A DNA stretch of 64,000 bases, taken from NCBI GenBank assembly GCA_902623175.1, contig CACNSR010000002.1, positions 62,001 to 126,000 of the forward strand, read 5' to 3'. The notes under the pieces are model-generated. The model saw nothing but the letters and a program-made list of their open reading frames with translations, made no database searches and was not told the origin of the DNA. Below, in pieces: positions 54,722 to 63,508 of the stretch (its first letter is position 1; each line of letters begins with the position of its first letter). The translations under genes and the position numbers were made by a program. Source of the DNA: Halieaceae bacterium (GTDB lineage: Bacteria > Pseudomonadota > Gammaproteobacteria > Pseudomonadales > Halieaceae).

Positions 54722-55564
54722 ATGAATATTGATTTTCCGCTGATTCTGGTGATGGTTGTGTTGGGCAGTGGCGCTATCTGGTTACTCGACAGCCTGCTGC
54801 TGGCCCGGGGAAGGGCGACCCGCCGGCTCCAGTTGGCTGAAAAGTTTCCTGGTTATGACGAGCTCGGATCAAAGGCATCACAAGCATTTGCCGAGGCCTG
54901 CGACAGGGAAGCCAGTGAGCCGGCCGTGGTTGAATATGCCCGTTCATTCTTTCCCGTATTGGCAGTCGTGTTGTTATTACGTTCTTTTCTGTACGAGCCC
55001 TTCCAGATTCCCTCGTCTTCCATGGTGCCTACCCTCGAGGTGGGTGATTACATTCTGGTGAACAAGTTTTCATATGGCCTTCGGTTACCCGTGACGCGTA
55101 CCAAGATTCTCGACGTTGGTGAGCCAGAACGAGGCGATGTCATGGTGTTTTTCCCACCCCATCAAAATGACACGTATTACATCAAGCGTGTGATCGGCAT
55201 TCCCGGTGACCGAGTCGCTTACCGGAGCAAGCAATTGTTGGTGAACGGGGAACCGGTGCCGCAGGAGTGGTTGGCCGAGTTTCCAAGCGGTCGATACACC
55301 GTCAAAATGGGTCGCGAGGCCTTGCCCGGGACGGACGGTCATCTGATGCAGGTCGATAACAGGCGGGGACCGCGTAACTTTTCCGTTGTCGTGCAGCCTG
55401 GTCACTATTTTATGATGGGCGATAATCGCGATAACAGCAGTGACAGTCGTGTGTGGGGCCAAGTCCCGGAGCGCGATATCGTCGGTAAAGCGGTAGCGAT
55501 TTGGATGCATTGGGAGGAATTTCTCAGCGCGCCTTCTTTCGGACGTACGGGAGCCATTGACTGA
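54722..55564 (+). CDS. lepB: Signal peptidase I
   Basis: The 280-residue protein has two N-terminal membrane segments (about 5-25 and 72-90) and the catalytic Ser in IPSSSMVPTL (Ser100) with the general-base Lys in YYIKRVIGIPGD (Lys155); GDNRDNSSDSR is the conserved box E. It removes signal peptides from exported proteins at the periplasmic face. It follows lepA by 103 bases and precedes the DUF4845 gene by 19 bases, the conserved lepA-lepB order. Confidence 0.95.
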   Translation: MNIDFPLILVMVVLGSGAIWLLDSLLLARGRATRRLQLAEKFPGYDELGSKASQAFAEACDREASEPAVVEYARSFFPVLAVVLLLRSFLYEPFQIPSSSMVPTLEVGDYILVNKFSYGLRLPVTRTKILDVGEPERGDVMVFFPPHQNDTYYIKRVIGIPGDRVAYRSKQLLVNGEPVPQEWLAEFPSGRYTVKMGREALPGTDGHLMQVDNRRGPRNFSVVVQPGHYFMMGDNRDNSSDSRVWGQVPERDIVGKAVAIWMHWEEFLSAPSFGRTGAID

Positions 55565-55583
55565 CCAGCCAGGAGGGTAGGTC

Positions 55584-56000
55584 ATGTACAGACATCAATT
55601 TGTAGCAAGACAGCCCCTGGAGCATGCCGGGGTTCACGGCTTCAGTGTATGGCCGGTATCGCTCAATCTGCTGTTAGTCGGCGCGCTGCTGGTCATGGCG
55701 CTCCGTGTGGTGCCTAGTTACATGGCGTACCTGACGGGCAAAGACCTCATTACCCGCGCAGCTGATGGATGTGACTCCCGTAGCGAATCGATTGCCGATC
55801 TGAAGGTCCGGTTAGCGAAGGTGCTGAACACCAATCAAATTTATGACACCAGCATTGATGACATCGAGGGCTATCGAGAGCGGAGTGCCATTGTCATCGA
55901 CGCGAACTATGAGAAGCGTTTCCCAGTTTTCTGGATACTGGATGGCGTCATGAAGTTCGAGGATCTGATTGTCGAGACGGCGTCAACGGGCCGGACTTGA
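55584..56000 (+). CDS. DUF4845 small membrane protein
   Basis: The 138-residue protein has one N-terminal membrane segment (LNLLLVGALLVMALRVVPSYMA, about 28-48) and a periplasmic region. It is a regular occupant of the lepB-rnc interval in gammaproteobacteria and its function is unknown. A strong CAGGAGGG ribosome site precedes the ATG. Its TGA overlaps the TTG start of rnc. Confidence 0.85.
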   Translation: MYRHQFVARQPLEHAGVHGFSVWPVSLNLLLVGALLVMALRVVPSYMAYLTGKDLITRAADGCDSRSESIADLKVRLAKVLNTNQIYDTSIDDIEGYRERSAIVIDANYEKRFPVFWILDGVMKFEDLIVETASTGRT

Positions 56001-56692
56001 GCGAGCCTGGCCAGCCTCAACTCGACGCGCTACAGGACAGGCTGTGCTACCAGTTTTCTAATCTGACGCTATTGAAGCGAGCGCTGACGCACCGAAGCGC
56101 TGGAAGGCATCACAATGAGCGGTTGGAATTTCTCGGTGATGCCGTTATCGGCTTGGCGGCTGCATCTGCCTTTTACAATCGATTCCCAGACGCTGACGAA
56201 GGTGTTCTCAGCCGTCTGCGTGCGCTGGTGGTGAGCGGCCATTCGCTGGCGGCGATCGCCAGAGGTAGGGGTCTGTCCTCTTGCCTGATTCTCGGAGAGA
56301 GCGAGCGTAAGAGCGGTGGTCGACACCGCGACTCGATACTGGCCAACACTCTCGAAGCACTACTCGGTGCCGTTGTGCTGGATGCGGGTCCTGAGACAGC
56401 GCTGCATGTGGCAGGCGACTGGCTTCGACCAGCGGTAGAGTCGGCGTCACCCACTGACACGATTGATGCGAAGACGCAGTTGCAAGAGTGGTGTCAGGCT
56501 CGCGGTGAGCCACTACCGGAATATACGGTAGTTGAAGTTTCAGGGAGCGATCATCAGCAGTCTTTCCGAGTGTCCTGCCGCTTGCCGAGTCGGCAGTGTG
56601 AGACCGAGGCAACCGGGACAAGCCGGCGTCGCGCGGAGAAGTCGGCCGCGGCGGACATGCTAAGCCAGGTATCGGAACAGGCGAATGACTGA
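55997..56692 (+). CDS. rnc: Ribonuclease III
   Basis: The 231-residue protein has the RNase III signature [13 protein letters not shown] (about 35-47) and a C-terminal double-stranded RNA-binding domain ([20 protein letters not shown] onwards). It processes rRNA precursors and cleaves structured mRNA. The start is TTG at 55997 inside the DUF4845 stop (TTGA); no ATG fits the family N-terminus. It overlaps era by 8 bases. Confidence 0.94.
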   Translation: MSEPGQPQLDALQDRLCYQFSNLTLLKRALTHRSAGRHHNERLEFLGDAVIGLAAASAFYNRFPDADEGVLSRLRALVVSGHSLAAIARGRGLSSCLILGESERKSGGRHRDSILANTLEALLGAVVLDAGPETALHVAGDWLRPAVESASPTDTIDAKTQLQEWCQARGEPLPEYTVVEVSGSDHQQSFRVSCRLPSRQCETEATGTSRRRAEKSAAADMLSQVSEQAND

Positions 56693-57590
56693 ACAGCGGT
56701 GTGGGATGGTGGCTATCGTCGGGCGCCCGAATGTCGGTAAGTCCACATTGTTGAATCATTTGCTGGGGCAAAAGGTCAGCATCACGTCACGTAAACCCCA
56801 AACGACCCGTCATCAGGTGCTCGGGGTGAGCACCGTTGAGAATACCCAGCTTGTATATGTCGATACACCCGGCATGCATCTTGGTCAGTCCAAGGCGATT
56901 AATCAGGCCATGAACAAGGCGGCTGCGTCGGCACTGAACGGTGTGGATCTCACTTTGTTTCTATGTGACCGGACCAAGTGGACTGAGGAGGATGATTTTG
57001 TGTTGGAGCTTGTTGGCCGGCAGCGAACACCAGTCGCCCTCGTGATTAATAAGGTCGACTTAATGGAGCAGAAGAATGAATTACTGCCCTTTATCGAGGG
57101 GCTATCCGCGCGCTGCGAATTTAACGCCGTGTTCCCGGTTTCTGCGCTGCGCGAGCAAGGGTTGGACGAGCTTGCCAATTATGTGGCGACGCAGGCTCCA
57201 GCAGGGCCGCACCTTTTTCCCGAGGATCAGATCACCGATCGTAGTCAGCGATTTCTGGCTGCTGAACTGGTTCGTGAGAAGATTGTGAGGCAGTTGGGTG
57301 ATGAGCTGCCTTATTCCACGGCGGTCGAGATCGAGGCATTCAAGCATGATGAGCGAGGTGTCTTGCACATCAATGCGCTCATTCTGGTCGAGCGAGACGG
57401 CCAGAAAAAAATCCTGATTGGAGAATCCGGCGGCCGATTAAAGTCGATTGGGACGTCGGCGAGAGGCGATATGGAGCGCGCATTTGACAGTAAGGTGATG
57501 CTCAAGCTGTGGGTGAAGGTGAAGTCCGGGTGGTCAGATGACATTCGAGCGCTGAAAACCTTGGGGCTGGATCCGCAGGGCGGCCAATGA
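56685..57590 (+). CDS. era: GTPase Era
   Basis: The 301-residue protein has G1 GRPNVGKST (about 13-21), G3 DTPGMH, G4 NKVD and a C-terminal KH domain ([20 protein letters not shown]). Era binds the 3' end of 16S rRNA and is needed for 30S maturation. The gene overlaps rnc by 8 bases and recO by 4 bases, the conserved rnc-era-recO order. Confidence 0.96.
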   Translation: MTEQRCGMVAIVGRPNVGKSTLLNHLLGQKVSITSRKPQTTRHQVLGVSTVENTQLVYVDTPGMHLGQSKAINQAMNKAAASALNGVDLTLFLCDRTKWTEEDDFVLELVGRQRTPVALVINKVDLMEQKNELLPFIEGLSARCEFNAVFPVSALREQGLDELANYVATQAPAGPHLFPEDQITDRSQRFLAAELVREKIVRQLGDELPYSTAVEIEAFKHDERGVLHINALILVERDGQKKILIGESGGRLKSIGTSARGDMERAFDSKVMLKLWVKVKSGWSDDIRALKTLGLDPQGGQ

Positions 57591-58327
57591 GCACGGCGCA
57601 GCCAGCCTGGGTGCTATCCCGGCAAAGTTATGGCGATAGTGGGATGCTGGTGGAGTTCTTTAGCGCGGAGCTTGGGCGTTGCGGCGCAGTTGTAAGGGGC
57701 GCTCATCGTCGTAAGCGGGGTGGGAGCCTCGCTTCACTCTTACAGCCCTTTCATCCACTATTGATTACCTTTGTAGGTCGCAGTGAGCTGAAAACACTGC
57801 GCTCAGCCGAGGCGCCGAGGCTAGGGTATCCTCTGCGCGGCGACGCATTGATGAGCGGCCTCTACCTGAATGAGTTGCTAGTCCGCTCGCTACCGCGGAT
57901 GGATGTGTCGCCATCACTGTTTCTGGCCTATGGGCAGGCGATTGAGTCCCTTCATGAGGGAGTGGGCGAGGAGAGTCTGCGCCGGTTTGAGCTCATTTTG
58001 CTCAGTGAGCTGGGTTACAGCGTGGCATGGGACAGTGATGATCAGCGGGAGCCTATCAAAGCGGAGGCGCGCTACCGATTTGAGGTGGATCGTGGTTTTT
58101 GTGTCGCGGAGAGTGCTGCTGTGCCATCTCAAAGCGATCGGTTGCTGCCGGGAGCGCACATCATTCGCCTTGGCCAGTGGTGGGAAGGAGCGGATGCACT
58201 TGGAATCGACGAACTGTCTCTGCTTAAGGGGATTACGCGTGCGGCGGTCACCCAACTCACGGGAGGTCGGGTGATTCGGACTCGAGAGGTCTTGAAGGAT
58301 CTAAAGAGCCTGGGTAAGGGGGCTTGA
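57587..58327 (+). CDS. recO: DNA repair protein RecO
   Basis: The 246-residue protein has the N-terminal OB fold ([21 protein letters not shown] and [13 protein letters not shown]) and a helical C-terminal domain. It loads RecA with RecR at gaps. The pdxJ gene that usually follows recO in pseudomonads is absent; cysM begins 73 bases downstream instead. No zinc cysteine cluster is visible, as is common in proteobacterial RecO. Confidence 0.92.
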   Translation: MSTAQPAWVLSRQSYGDSGMLVEFFSAELGRCGAVVRGAHRRKRGGSLASLLQPFHPLLITFVGRSELKTLRSAEAPRLGYPLRGDALMSGLYLNELLVRSLPRMDVSPSLFLAYGQAIESLHEGVGEESLRRFELILLSELGYSVAWDSDDQREPIKAEARYRFEVDRGFCVAESAAVPSQSDRLLPGAHIIRLGQWWEGADALGIDELSLLKGITRAAVTQLTGGRVIRTREVLKDLKSLGKGA

Positions 58328-58400
58328 AAGCGGTGTTTTTTGAATTGATAGACATCGCGTCTCAGTCTGGGGCTGAAACCGCTGTCACGTGGTATGGCCG

Positions 58401-59300
58401 ATGAGTGCGCCCATAGATTACCCGACGATTGAGCACACGGTCGGTAATACACCGCTGGTAAGGCTTCAGCGCCTGCCGGGAGAGACCAGCGATACCGTTC
58501 TGGGGAAGCTGGAGGGCAACAATCCTGCTGGCTCGGTCAAGGATCGCCCGGCAATGAGTATGATCAGTGAGGCAGAGTCTAAAGGGGTGATTGCGCCCGG
58601 CGACACACTCATTGAGGCGACCAGTGGCAAAACCGGCATAGCATTGGCTAAGGCCGCTGCGGTCAAGGGCTGCCGGCTCAAGCTAATTATGCGGAGCAAT
58701 CAAAGCGAAGAAAGAAAAGGCGCCATGCGCGCCTATGGCGCTGAGCTAATTGATGTGTCGCCAGATGAGGGGATGGAAGGTGCGCGCGATTTAGCCCTGC
58801 TGATGCAGGTCGGCGGAGAGGGCCTGGTGCTTAATCAGTTCGCCAATCCTGATAACCCCGGAGGCCATTTCGCCACGACGGGTCCTGAAATTTGGGAGCA
58901 AACCGGCGGCAACGTGACGCACTTCATTGACTCTGCGGGCACAACCGGAATCAACATGGGGGTATCTCGATTTCTGAAATCGCAAAACCCCGACATTCAG
59001 ACTATTGGTCTGCAGCCGACAGACGGTTCGCAGATTCCGGGAATCAGGCGTCGGTCGCCCGAGTATTTGCCCGATATCTACCAGCATGAGCGCGTGGATC
59101 GTGTCATGGATATCGGCCAGCGCGAATCAGAGCAGATGATGAAGCGGCTAGCGCGGGATGAGGGTATCTTTGCTGGCGTTTCTTCCGGCGGTGCCACAGC
59201 GGCTGCGCTCAAACTGAGCACAGAGGTTAAGGGAGCGATGATTATGGCGATAATTTGCGACCGCGGAGACCGTTATCTGTCTACCGGTATTTTTGCCTAG
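58401..59300 (+). CDS. cysM: Cysteine synthase B
   Basis: The 299-residue PLP enzyme has the Schiff-base lysine in NPAGSVKDRPA (Lys47), the substrate loop EATSGKTGIALA and the C-terminal GVSSGG segment. CysM makes cysteine from O-acetylserine with sulfide or thiosulfate. The commonly seen TSGNTG loop reads TSGKTG here. The ATG at 58401 fits the family; a GTG at 58389 is four codons upstream. It lies between recO and mazG; rlmD and relA, which often follow cysM, are missing. Confidence 0.92.
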   Translation: MSAPIDYPTIEHTVGNTPLVRLQRLPGETSDTVLGKLEGNNPAGSVKDRPAMSMISEAESKGVIAPGDTLIEATSGKTGIALAKAAAVKGCRLKLIMRSNQSEERKGAMRAYGAELIDVSPDEGMEGARDLALLMQVGGEGLVLNQFANPDNPGGHFATTGPEIWEQTGGNVTHFIDSAGTTGINMGVSRFLKSQNPDIQTIGLQPTDGSQIPGIRRRSPEYLPDIYQHERVDRVMDIGQRESEQMMKRLARDEGIFAGVSSGGATAAALKLSTEVKGAMIMAIICDRGDRYLSTGIFA

Positions 59301-59383
59301 GCCGATCGATGGCGGCGCTGGCCCATCGGGGTCGATTTGCCTGGCGAGGCTGGATCCCCTGCTGCAAGAGGTGTTGAAAATCT

Positions 59384-60214
59384 ATGACCGATGACGCGAC
59401 GACAACTCACGCCGGGATTCGGTCGTTGCTCGATATCATGCGGCGATTACGAGACCCCGATTCGGGGTGCCCTTGGGATCTCAAGCAGAACTTCCACACG
59501 ATCGTCCCCTTCACCATTGAAGAAACTTACGAGTTGGCTGACGCGATTGCTGCCGAAGATTTTGCGCAGATTCGAGATGAACTGGGTGATGTGTTATTTC
59601 AAGTGGTGTTTTACGCCCAAATGGCGAGCGAGCAATCGCTTTTCACCTTTGAAGATGTCGTGCATGGCGTAGCGGAAAAATTGCGTCGCAGGCATCCGCA
59701 TATCTTCGCGGCAACTGGTGGGCAATGCGTGTCGGCAAGTGAAGTTAAAGAGCGATGGGAGCAGATCAAGGGAGAGGAGCGACAGCAGAAAAACCAGAAG
59801 GGCACACTCGATGATATTCCCAAAGCATTGCCCGCCCTGAGCCGGTCTCAAAAGCTGCAGAAACGGGCGGCGCGTGTTGGTTTTGATTGGAGCGAGTTTG
59901 ATGCGGTGCGTGGGAAGGTGGATGAGGAGCTCGGAGAATTGGCTGAAGCTATTTCCGAGGGAGAATCGGCGGCCATTGAGAGTGAAGTTGGCGATATTCT
60001 TCTCGCGATGGTGAACCTGGCACGGCATCTTGGCGTCGACGCAGAGGCCGCTTTGCGTCACGCCAACCGTCGTTTTGAGAAGCGTTTTCGTCTGATGGAG
60101 AGGGCGGCGGAGCGTGACGGCAGTCAACTAAGTGAGGAATCGTTGGAACGACTGGAGGAACGTTGGCAAGCCGCTAAACGCGAGCTGGCTGCTAGAGGTT
60201 CAGCGACTGACTGA
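59384..60214 (+). CDS. mazG: Nucleoside triphosphate pyrophosphohydrolase MazG
   Basis: The 276-residue protein has two MazG domains: the first with CPWDLKQNFHTIVPFTIEETYEL-type residues and EIRDELGDVLFQVVF (about 60-75), the second with VDEELGELAEAISEG and EVGDILLAMVNLARHL. It hydrolyses NTPs to NMP and pyrophosphate and can lower ppGpp signals in E. coli. The ATG at 59384 follows cysM by 83 bases. Length is normal. Confidence 0.94.
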   Translation: MTDDATTTHAGIRSLLDIMRRLRDPDSGCPWDLKQNFHTIVPFTIEETYELADAIAAEDFAQIRDELGDVLFQVVFYAQMASEQSLFTFEDVVHGVAEKLRRRHPHIFAATGGQCVSASEVKERWEQIKGEERQQKNQKGTLDDIPKALPALSRSQKLQKRAARVGFDWSEFDAVRGKVDEELGELAEAISEGESAAIESEVGDILLAMVNLARHLGVDAEAALRHANRRFEKRFRLMERAAERDGSQLSEESLERLEERWQAAKRELAARGSATD

Positions 60215-60325
60215 TCCCGGACGCGAGGGCGATCTCAATCAGCTTGCGAGCCGACGGATGCCTGTGTAGCTTAGCGCTAACGCAGCAGCAATACCTGATA
60301 AGCCCCCAATAAGAGAAGTTCACCT

Positions 60326-60961
60326 ATGCGCATCATCCTACTTGGCCCCCCAGGCGCGGGTAAGGGCACACAGGCCCAGTTTATCTGTGAGCAGTTTGGT
60401 ATCCCTCAGATCTCAACGGGCGACATGCTCAGAGCAGCGGTGGCGGCGGGTACTCCTCTCGGCCAGCAAGCTAAGGCCATTATGGATTCTGGTGGCCTGG
60501 TATCCGACGACATCATTATTGGGCTCGTAAAGGAGCGGTTGTCTGAGTCGGATTGCCAGAGTGGTTGTTTGTTCGATGGTTTCCCAAGAACCATCCCCCA
60601 GGCGCAAGCGATGGTATACGAGGGCATCGCGATTGATCACGTGCTGGAGATTGTGGTATCCGACGATGAAATTATTAAGCGGCTGAGCGGCCGCAGAGTG
60701 CATCCCGGATCAGGCCGAGTTTACCATGTAGAGTACAACCCATCTGTCGAGCCGGGAGTGGATGACGAGACAGGTGAGGTATTGATTCAACGTGATGATG
60801 ATCGGGAAGATACGATCCGTAACAGGCTCGCTGTTTATCACGATCAAACTCGTCCATTGGTTGACTTTTATCGTGAGCTCGAGGATGTGGACTACCACCA
60901 ACTCGACGGTGTGGGTGCTGTTGACGATATAACGCAGCATATAATGTCGGCACTAGGTTAG
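60326..60961 (+). CDS. adk: Adenylate kinase
   Basis: The 211-residue protein has the P-loop [10 protein letters not shown] (about 7-16), the AMP-binding [23 protein letters not shown] and the LID segment [13 protein letters not shown] through about residue 155. It balances adenine nucleotides. The LID lacks the four zinc cysteines of Gram-positive enzymes, as expected here. The 111-base gap upstream holds no gene. AAGAGAAG lies near the start codon. Confidence 0.95.
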   Translation: MRIILLGPPGAGKGTQAQFICEQFGIPQISTGDMLRAAVAAGTPLGQQAKAIMDSGGLVSDDIIIGLVKERLSESDCQSGCLFDGFPRTIPQAQAMVYEGIAIDHVLEIVVSDDEIIKRLSGRRVHPGSGRVYHVEYNPSVEPGVDDETGEVLIQRDDDREDTIRNRLAVYHDQTRPLVDFYRELEDVDYHQLDGVGAVDDITQHIMSALG

Positions 60962-61046
60962 GTAGTAATTCGCACGACTTTGCTTGTCATCAAATATAAA
61001 GCTTGATAGTTTTTGAATCGAGGCTGGGCACATTAGGAGGGAATTC

Positions 61047-61337
61047 ATGGCCGCTGCGAAGAAAGCAACAAAGAAAAAACCCGCTGCTAAGAAAAAAGTA
61101 GCAGCAAAGAAGAAGGCTCCTGCCAAGAAGAAGGCAGCAGCAAAGAAGAAGGCTCCTGCTAAGAAGAAGGCGGCAGCTAAGAAGAAGGCTCCTGCTAAGA
61201 AGAAAGCAGCAGCTAAGAAAAAGGCTCCTGCTAAGAAGAAGGCAGCAGCTAAGAAGAAAAAGGCTCCGGCTAAGAAGAAAGCAGCAGCTAAGAAAAAGGC
61301 TCCTGCTAAGAAGAAGGCAGCCAAAAAGAAGAAGTAA
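61047..61337 (+). CDS. Histone H1-like lysine/alanine-repeat protein
   Basis: The 96-residue protein consists almost entirely of Ala, Lys and Pro. After a short start it repeats the 12-residue unit APAKKKAAAKKK about five times, with one copy carrying an extra Lys. It resembles the C-terminal tails of histone H1 and AlgP/H1-like bacterial proteins and should bind DNA or RNA through charge. AGGAGG six bases before the ATG is a strong ribosome site, and TTGTCA-N17-TAGTTT near 60985 may be its promoter. A strong terminator follows, so it is a single-gene transcript. Confidence 0.85.
   Translation: MAAAKKATKKKPAAKKKVAAKKKAPAKKKAAAKKKAPAKKKAAAKKKAPAKKKAAAKKKAPAKKKAAAKKKKAPAKKKAAAKKKAPAKKKAAKKKK
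61110..61330 (+). repeat. Tandem 36-bp coding repeats in the H1-like gene
   Basis: The DNA repeats a unit of about 36 bases encoding APAKKKAAAKKK, with small synonymous changes and one 39-base copy. Such arrays can change copy number by slippage, so the length may vary between strains. Edges are approximate. Confidence 0.75.
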
Positions 61338-61376
61338 GTTCTCTTTGCTCCACGTTTGGGAGTGGCAGCAGACAAT

Positions 61377-61403
61377 AAAGCCGGCATCATTGCCGGCTTT
61401 TTT
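61377..61403 (+). terminator. Strong rho-independent terminator after the H1-like gene
   Basis: AAAGCCGGCA (61377-61386) and TGCCGGCTTT (61391-61400) form a 10-bp stem with loop TCAT, running into six T residues (61398-61403). The symmetric A- and T-rich flanks could let it act in both directions. Confidence 0.88.
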
Positions 61404-61477
61404 ATTGCTGATGGTTTTGATTGTTAGAAATACTTCAGGGAGTGCGCCTTTATGAGTCCTCTATCAGGTATCCGAAC

Positions 61478-62383
61478 GTGACCCTTGTGCTCTATCACTA
61501 CCCCATGTCGCCTTATTCCGAAAAGCTTCGATTGGCCATGGGGTTAAGAGGGATAGCTTGGTTGTCGATACAGGTGTCGCCGCAGCCGCCGAGAGGCACG
61601 CTGGATCAGGTCTTGGGAGGCTATCGTCGGATTCCAGTGTTGCAGAGAGGCGCACATTTTTATTGCGATACGCGTCTGGCTTTTGAGGCACTACATGACG
61701 ACGATCCCTCGGTCACTCATCTTGATGCGGTCGACGAGACTCTGCGTGATTGGGCTGAGCGCGAGATTTTTTTTGCCGTCTTCTCCACCATCTCCCCAAT
61801 CAAAGTTCTGGGATTTTTAGTGAGGCAGATGGGAGTTTTGGGCGTCGGAAGGTTTATGCGTGATCGCTCGCATATGATGCGTGATGCGACACTTAAAGTG
61901 TTGACTGCCGAGCGAGCACGGGAAGCGGTCGATAAATTTATCGCGCACCTTGGCGCGCGACTCTCTTCGACTCCGTATTTGTCCGGCACTGCGCCCGGTT
62001 ATCTTGATTTGTGTTGCTGCCACCCGTTGTGGATGGCCACGCAGATTGATCGACGTGTAACCTCAGCTTGGCCACTTACAGTGTCGCAGTGGCTGGAGCG
62101 CATGGCTGCCTTGGGCCATGGCGAGGTATTGCCGGCAACATGGGAGCGAGTTGTTCAGGGTATTGTTGATAATAGGCCAGTCGTTGTTCGGGTGGTCGCC
62201 GAGCCTTATCAGCCGGGTGAGCGTGTCGGGGTGGCGCCGTCTGATTACGCGCGAGACGAGACAGTAGGCGAACTGGTGTGCCTCGATAAAAATCGGATCG
62301 TGATTTCACGAAGTTTGGATTTGGGTCAAGTGGTCTACTTGCACTTTCCCCGGAAGGGGTTTGAGTTGCGACGACTTCAATAA
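61478..62383 (+). CDS. Glutathione S-transferase-like protein with C-terminal extension
   Basis: About 301 residues. The N-terminal thioredoxin-like GST domain begins VTLVLYHYPMSPYSEKLRLAM, and PVLQRGAHFYCDTRLAFEALH covers the cis-Pro and glutathione-binding Ser/Thr region; the C-terminal helical domain follows to about 215. Roughly 80 further residues form a beta-rich tail (VGELVCLDKNRIVISR) not usual for GSTs. The substrate is unknown. GTG at 61478 starts exactly at the first beta strand; GTG 61442 and TTG 61421 are upstream in-frame alternatives. The 3' end overlaps the convergent AraC-family gene by 7 bases. Confidence 0.75.
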   Translation: MTLVLYHYPMSPYSEKLRLAMGLRGIAWLSIQVSPQPPRGTLDQVLGGYRRIPVLQRGAHFYCDTRLAFEALHDDDPSVTHLDAVDETLRDWAEREIFFAVFSTISPIKVLGFLVRQMGVLGVGRFMRDRSHMMRDATLKVLTAERAREAVDKFIAHLGARLSSTPYLSGTAPGYLDLCCCHPLWMATQIDRRVTSAWPLTVSQWLERMAALGHGEVLPATWERVVQGIVDNRPVVVRVVAEPYQPGERVGVAPSDYARDETVGELVCLDKNRIVISRSLDLGQVVYLHFPRKGFELRRLQ

Positions 62384-63408
62384 TCTTTGAGGTTTACCAT
62401 CGCACGCTGATTTTTGCGCCACTGCGACGGTGACTCCCCTGTCCACTGGATAAACGCGCGGCGAAAGTTGGATACATCGCTGAAGCCTAGGCGCTGCGCT
62501 ACGCGATCTACTGACATCTCGGGGTGTCTTAGCAATTGCGTCGCATGTTTGCTTCGAACCGAATCCAACAATGCCTGAAAAGAAGTCGACTCGTCTTGTA
62601 ATCGACGACGGTAAGTGCGGGTGCTCAGGTGAAGCATGGAAGCCATTTGATCCAGCCCCGGGTATTGGCCTTCCAGCTTATCGAGTGCCGCCAACGTCCG
62701 TTCTGCGCAGCTCGCGTTCTCTGACAAGTCCGCCAGAAGTCGCGCGCACTCTGCGTCATACAGGGCTCTCAGTATTGGATTTGATGTTGGCAGGGGTTCC
62801 GTCACCAGCGCCTCAGGTATGCTGAGTTTCGCTTTCTCGGCATTGAAGCGAACCTTATCCCCGAAAATCTCCTCAAAAGCGGTTGTGTCCCGCGGGGCGT
62901 CGTATGGTAACGATACTTCGACATCGATCGCCGGTGTTTGTAGCAGATCGGAGAGTGTCTTCTGGGCCGCGGAAAATATGGCCTCGTGGGAAAAGCGTAT
63001 CGATGGGGATGGCCATGCCAAGCTCAGAGTCAGACCGATGCGTCCCGCTTCGAGATCTTTGTAGTGATCGATTTGTGCTTGCCGACCGGTCAGTAGCGGC
63101 CCATAGCGAACAAGCGTATCCAGCACTTCCATGAGATTAGCGCAAGCGAGGAAGGTTTGCCCCACGACTGCGTGGGCGCCCATATTCAGCAGCTGTCCGA
63201 CGGTCAATCCTAGGGAGGGGTCACCCGTTGCCGCCAGCGCGTTTGAGATGACCTGGTCTGCCTCGGCGTCGTCGATGCGTGATCCGGGGCTACTGAGTAC
63301 GCTGAGGTTCAAGCTGGTGTTATGAAAGAGCACTGTAGGGGCACATCCTCGCTCGACCGCGAGTGCCACGAGCACTAAGAGATATTGGCTGGGTATGGAA
63401 GATTCCAT
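62377..63408 (-). CDS. AraC-family transcriptional regulator
   Basis: The 343-residue protein has an N-terminal arabinose-binding-like ligand domain of the OruR/ArgR-type group (about 1-210) and a C-terminal double helix-turn-helix (LDQMASMLHLSTRTYRRRLQ and VDRVAQRLGFSDVSNFRRAF, about 250-330). It probably senses a small molecule and controls the divergent ferritin-like gene, with which it shares a 100-base upstream region containing direct repeats. The ATG at 63408 has no strong ribosome site. Confidence 0.9.
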   Translation of the reverse strand: MESSIPSQYLLVLVALAVERGCAPTVLFHNTSLNLSVLSSPGSRIDDAEADQVISNALAATGDPSLGLTVGQLLNMGAHAVVGQTFLACANLMEVLDTLVRYGPLLTGRQAQIDHYKDLEAGRIGLTLSLAWPSPSIRFSHEAIFSAAQKTLSDLLQTPAIDVEVSLPYDAPRDTTAFEEIFGDKVRFNAEKAKLSIPEALVTEPLPTSNPILRALYDAECARLLADLSENASCAERTLAALDKLEGQYPGLDQMASMLHLSTRTYRRRLQDESTSFQALLDSVRSKHATQLLRHPEMSVDRVAQRLGFSDVSNFRRAFIQWTGESPSQWRKNQRAMVNLKDY

Positions 63409-63413
63409 GGCTC

Positions 63414-63441
63414 ATTTGGCCATAAATGACCTTTATTTGGC
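63414..63441. promoter_or_regulatory. Direct-repeat operator candidate for the AraC regulator
   Basis: ATTTGGC occurs at 63414-63420 and again at 63435-63441, a 21-base period that puts both copies on one face of the helix. AraC proteins typically bind such direct repeats near the -35 region. It lies between the regulator and the divergent ferritin-like gene. Confidence 0.5.
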
Positions 63442-63508
63442 AAGGTGGCACCTTGAGTCGCCGTCTGTCCCGACCGAAGATAGTAAAGAGCTTTAAGGAG
63501 ACCGAGCA

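Noticed and set aside
61110-61330. Regular repeats that might suggest a CRISPR array
   Set aside because: The units are contiguous, coding and without unique spacers.
60953-61390. Antisense frame rich in Phe, Leu and Ala across the H1-like gene, resembling a membrane protein
   Set aside because: It is the mirror of the Lys/Ala codon repeats; the sense strand has ribosome site, promoter and terminator.
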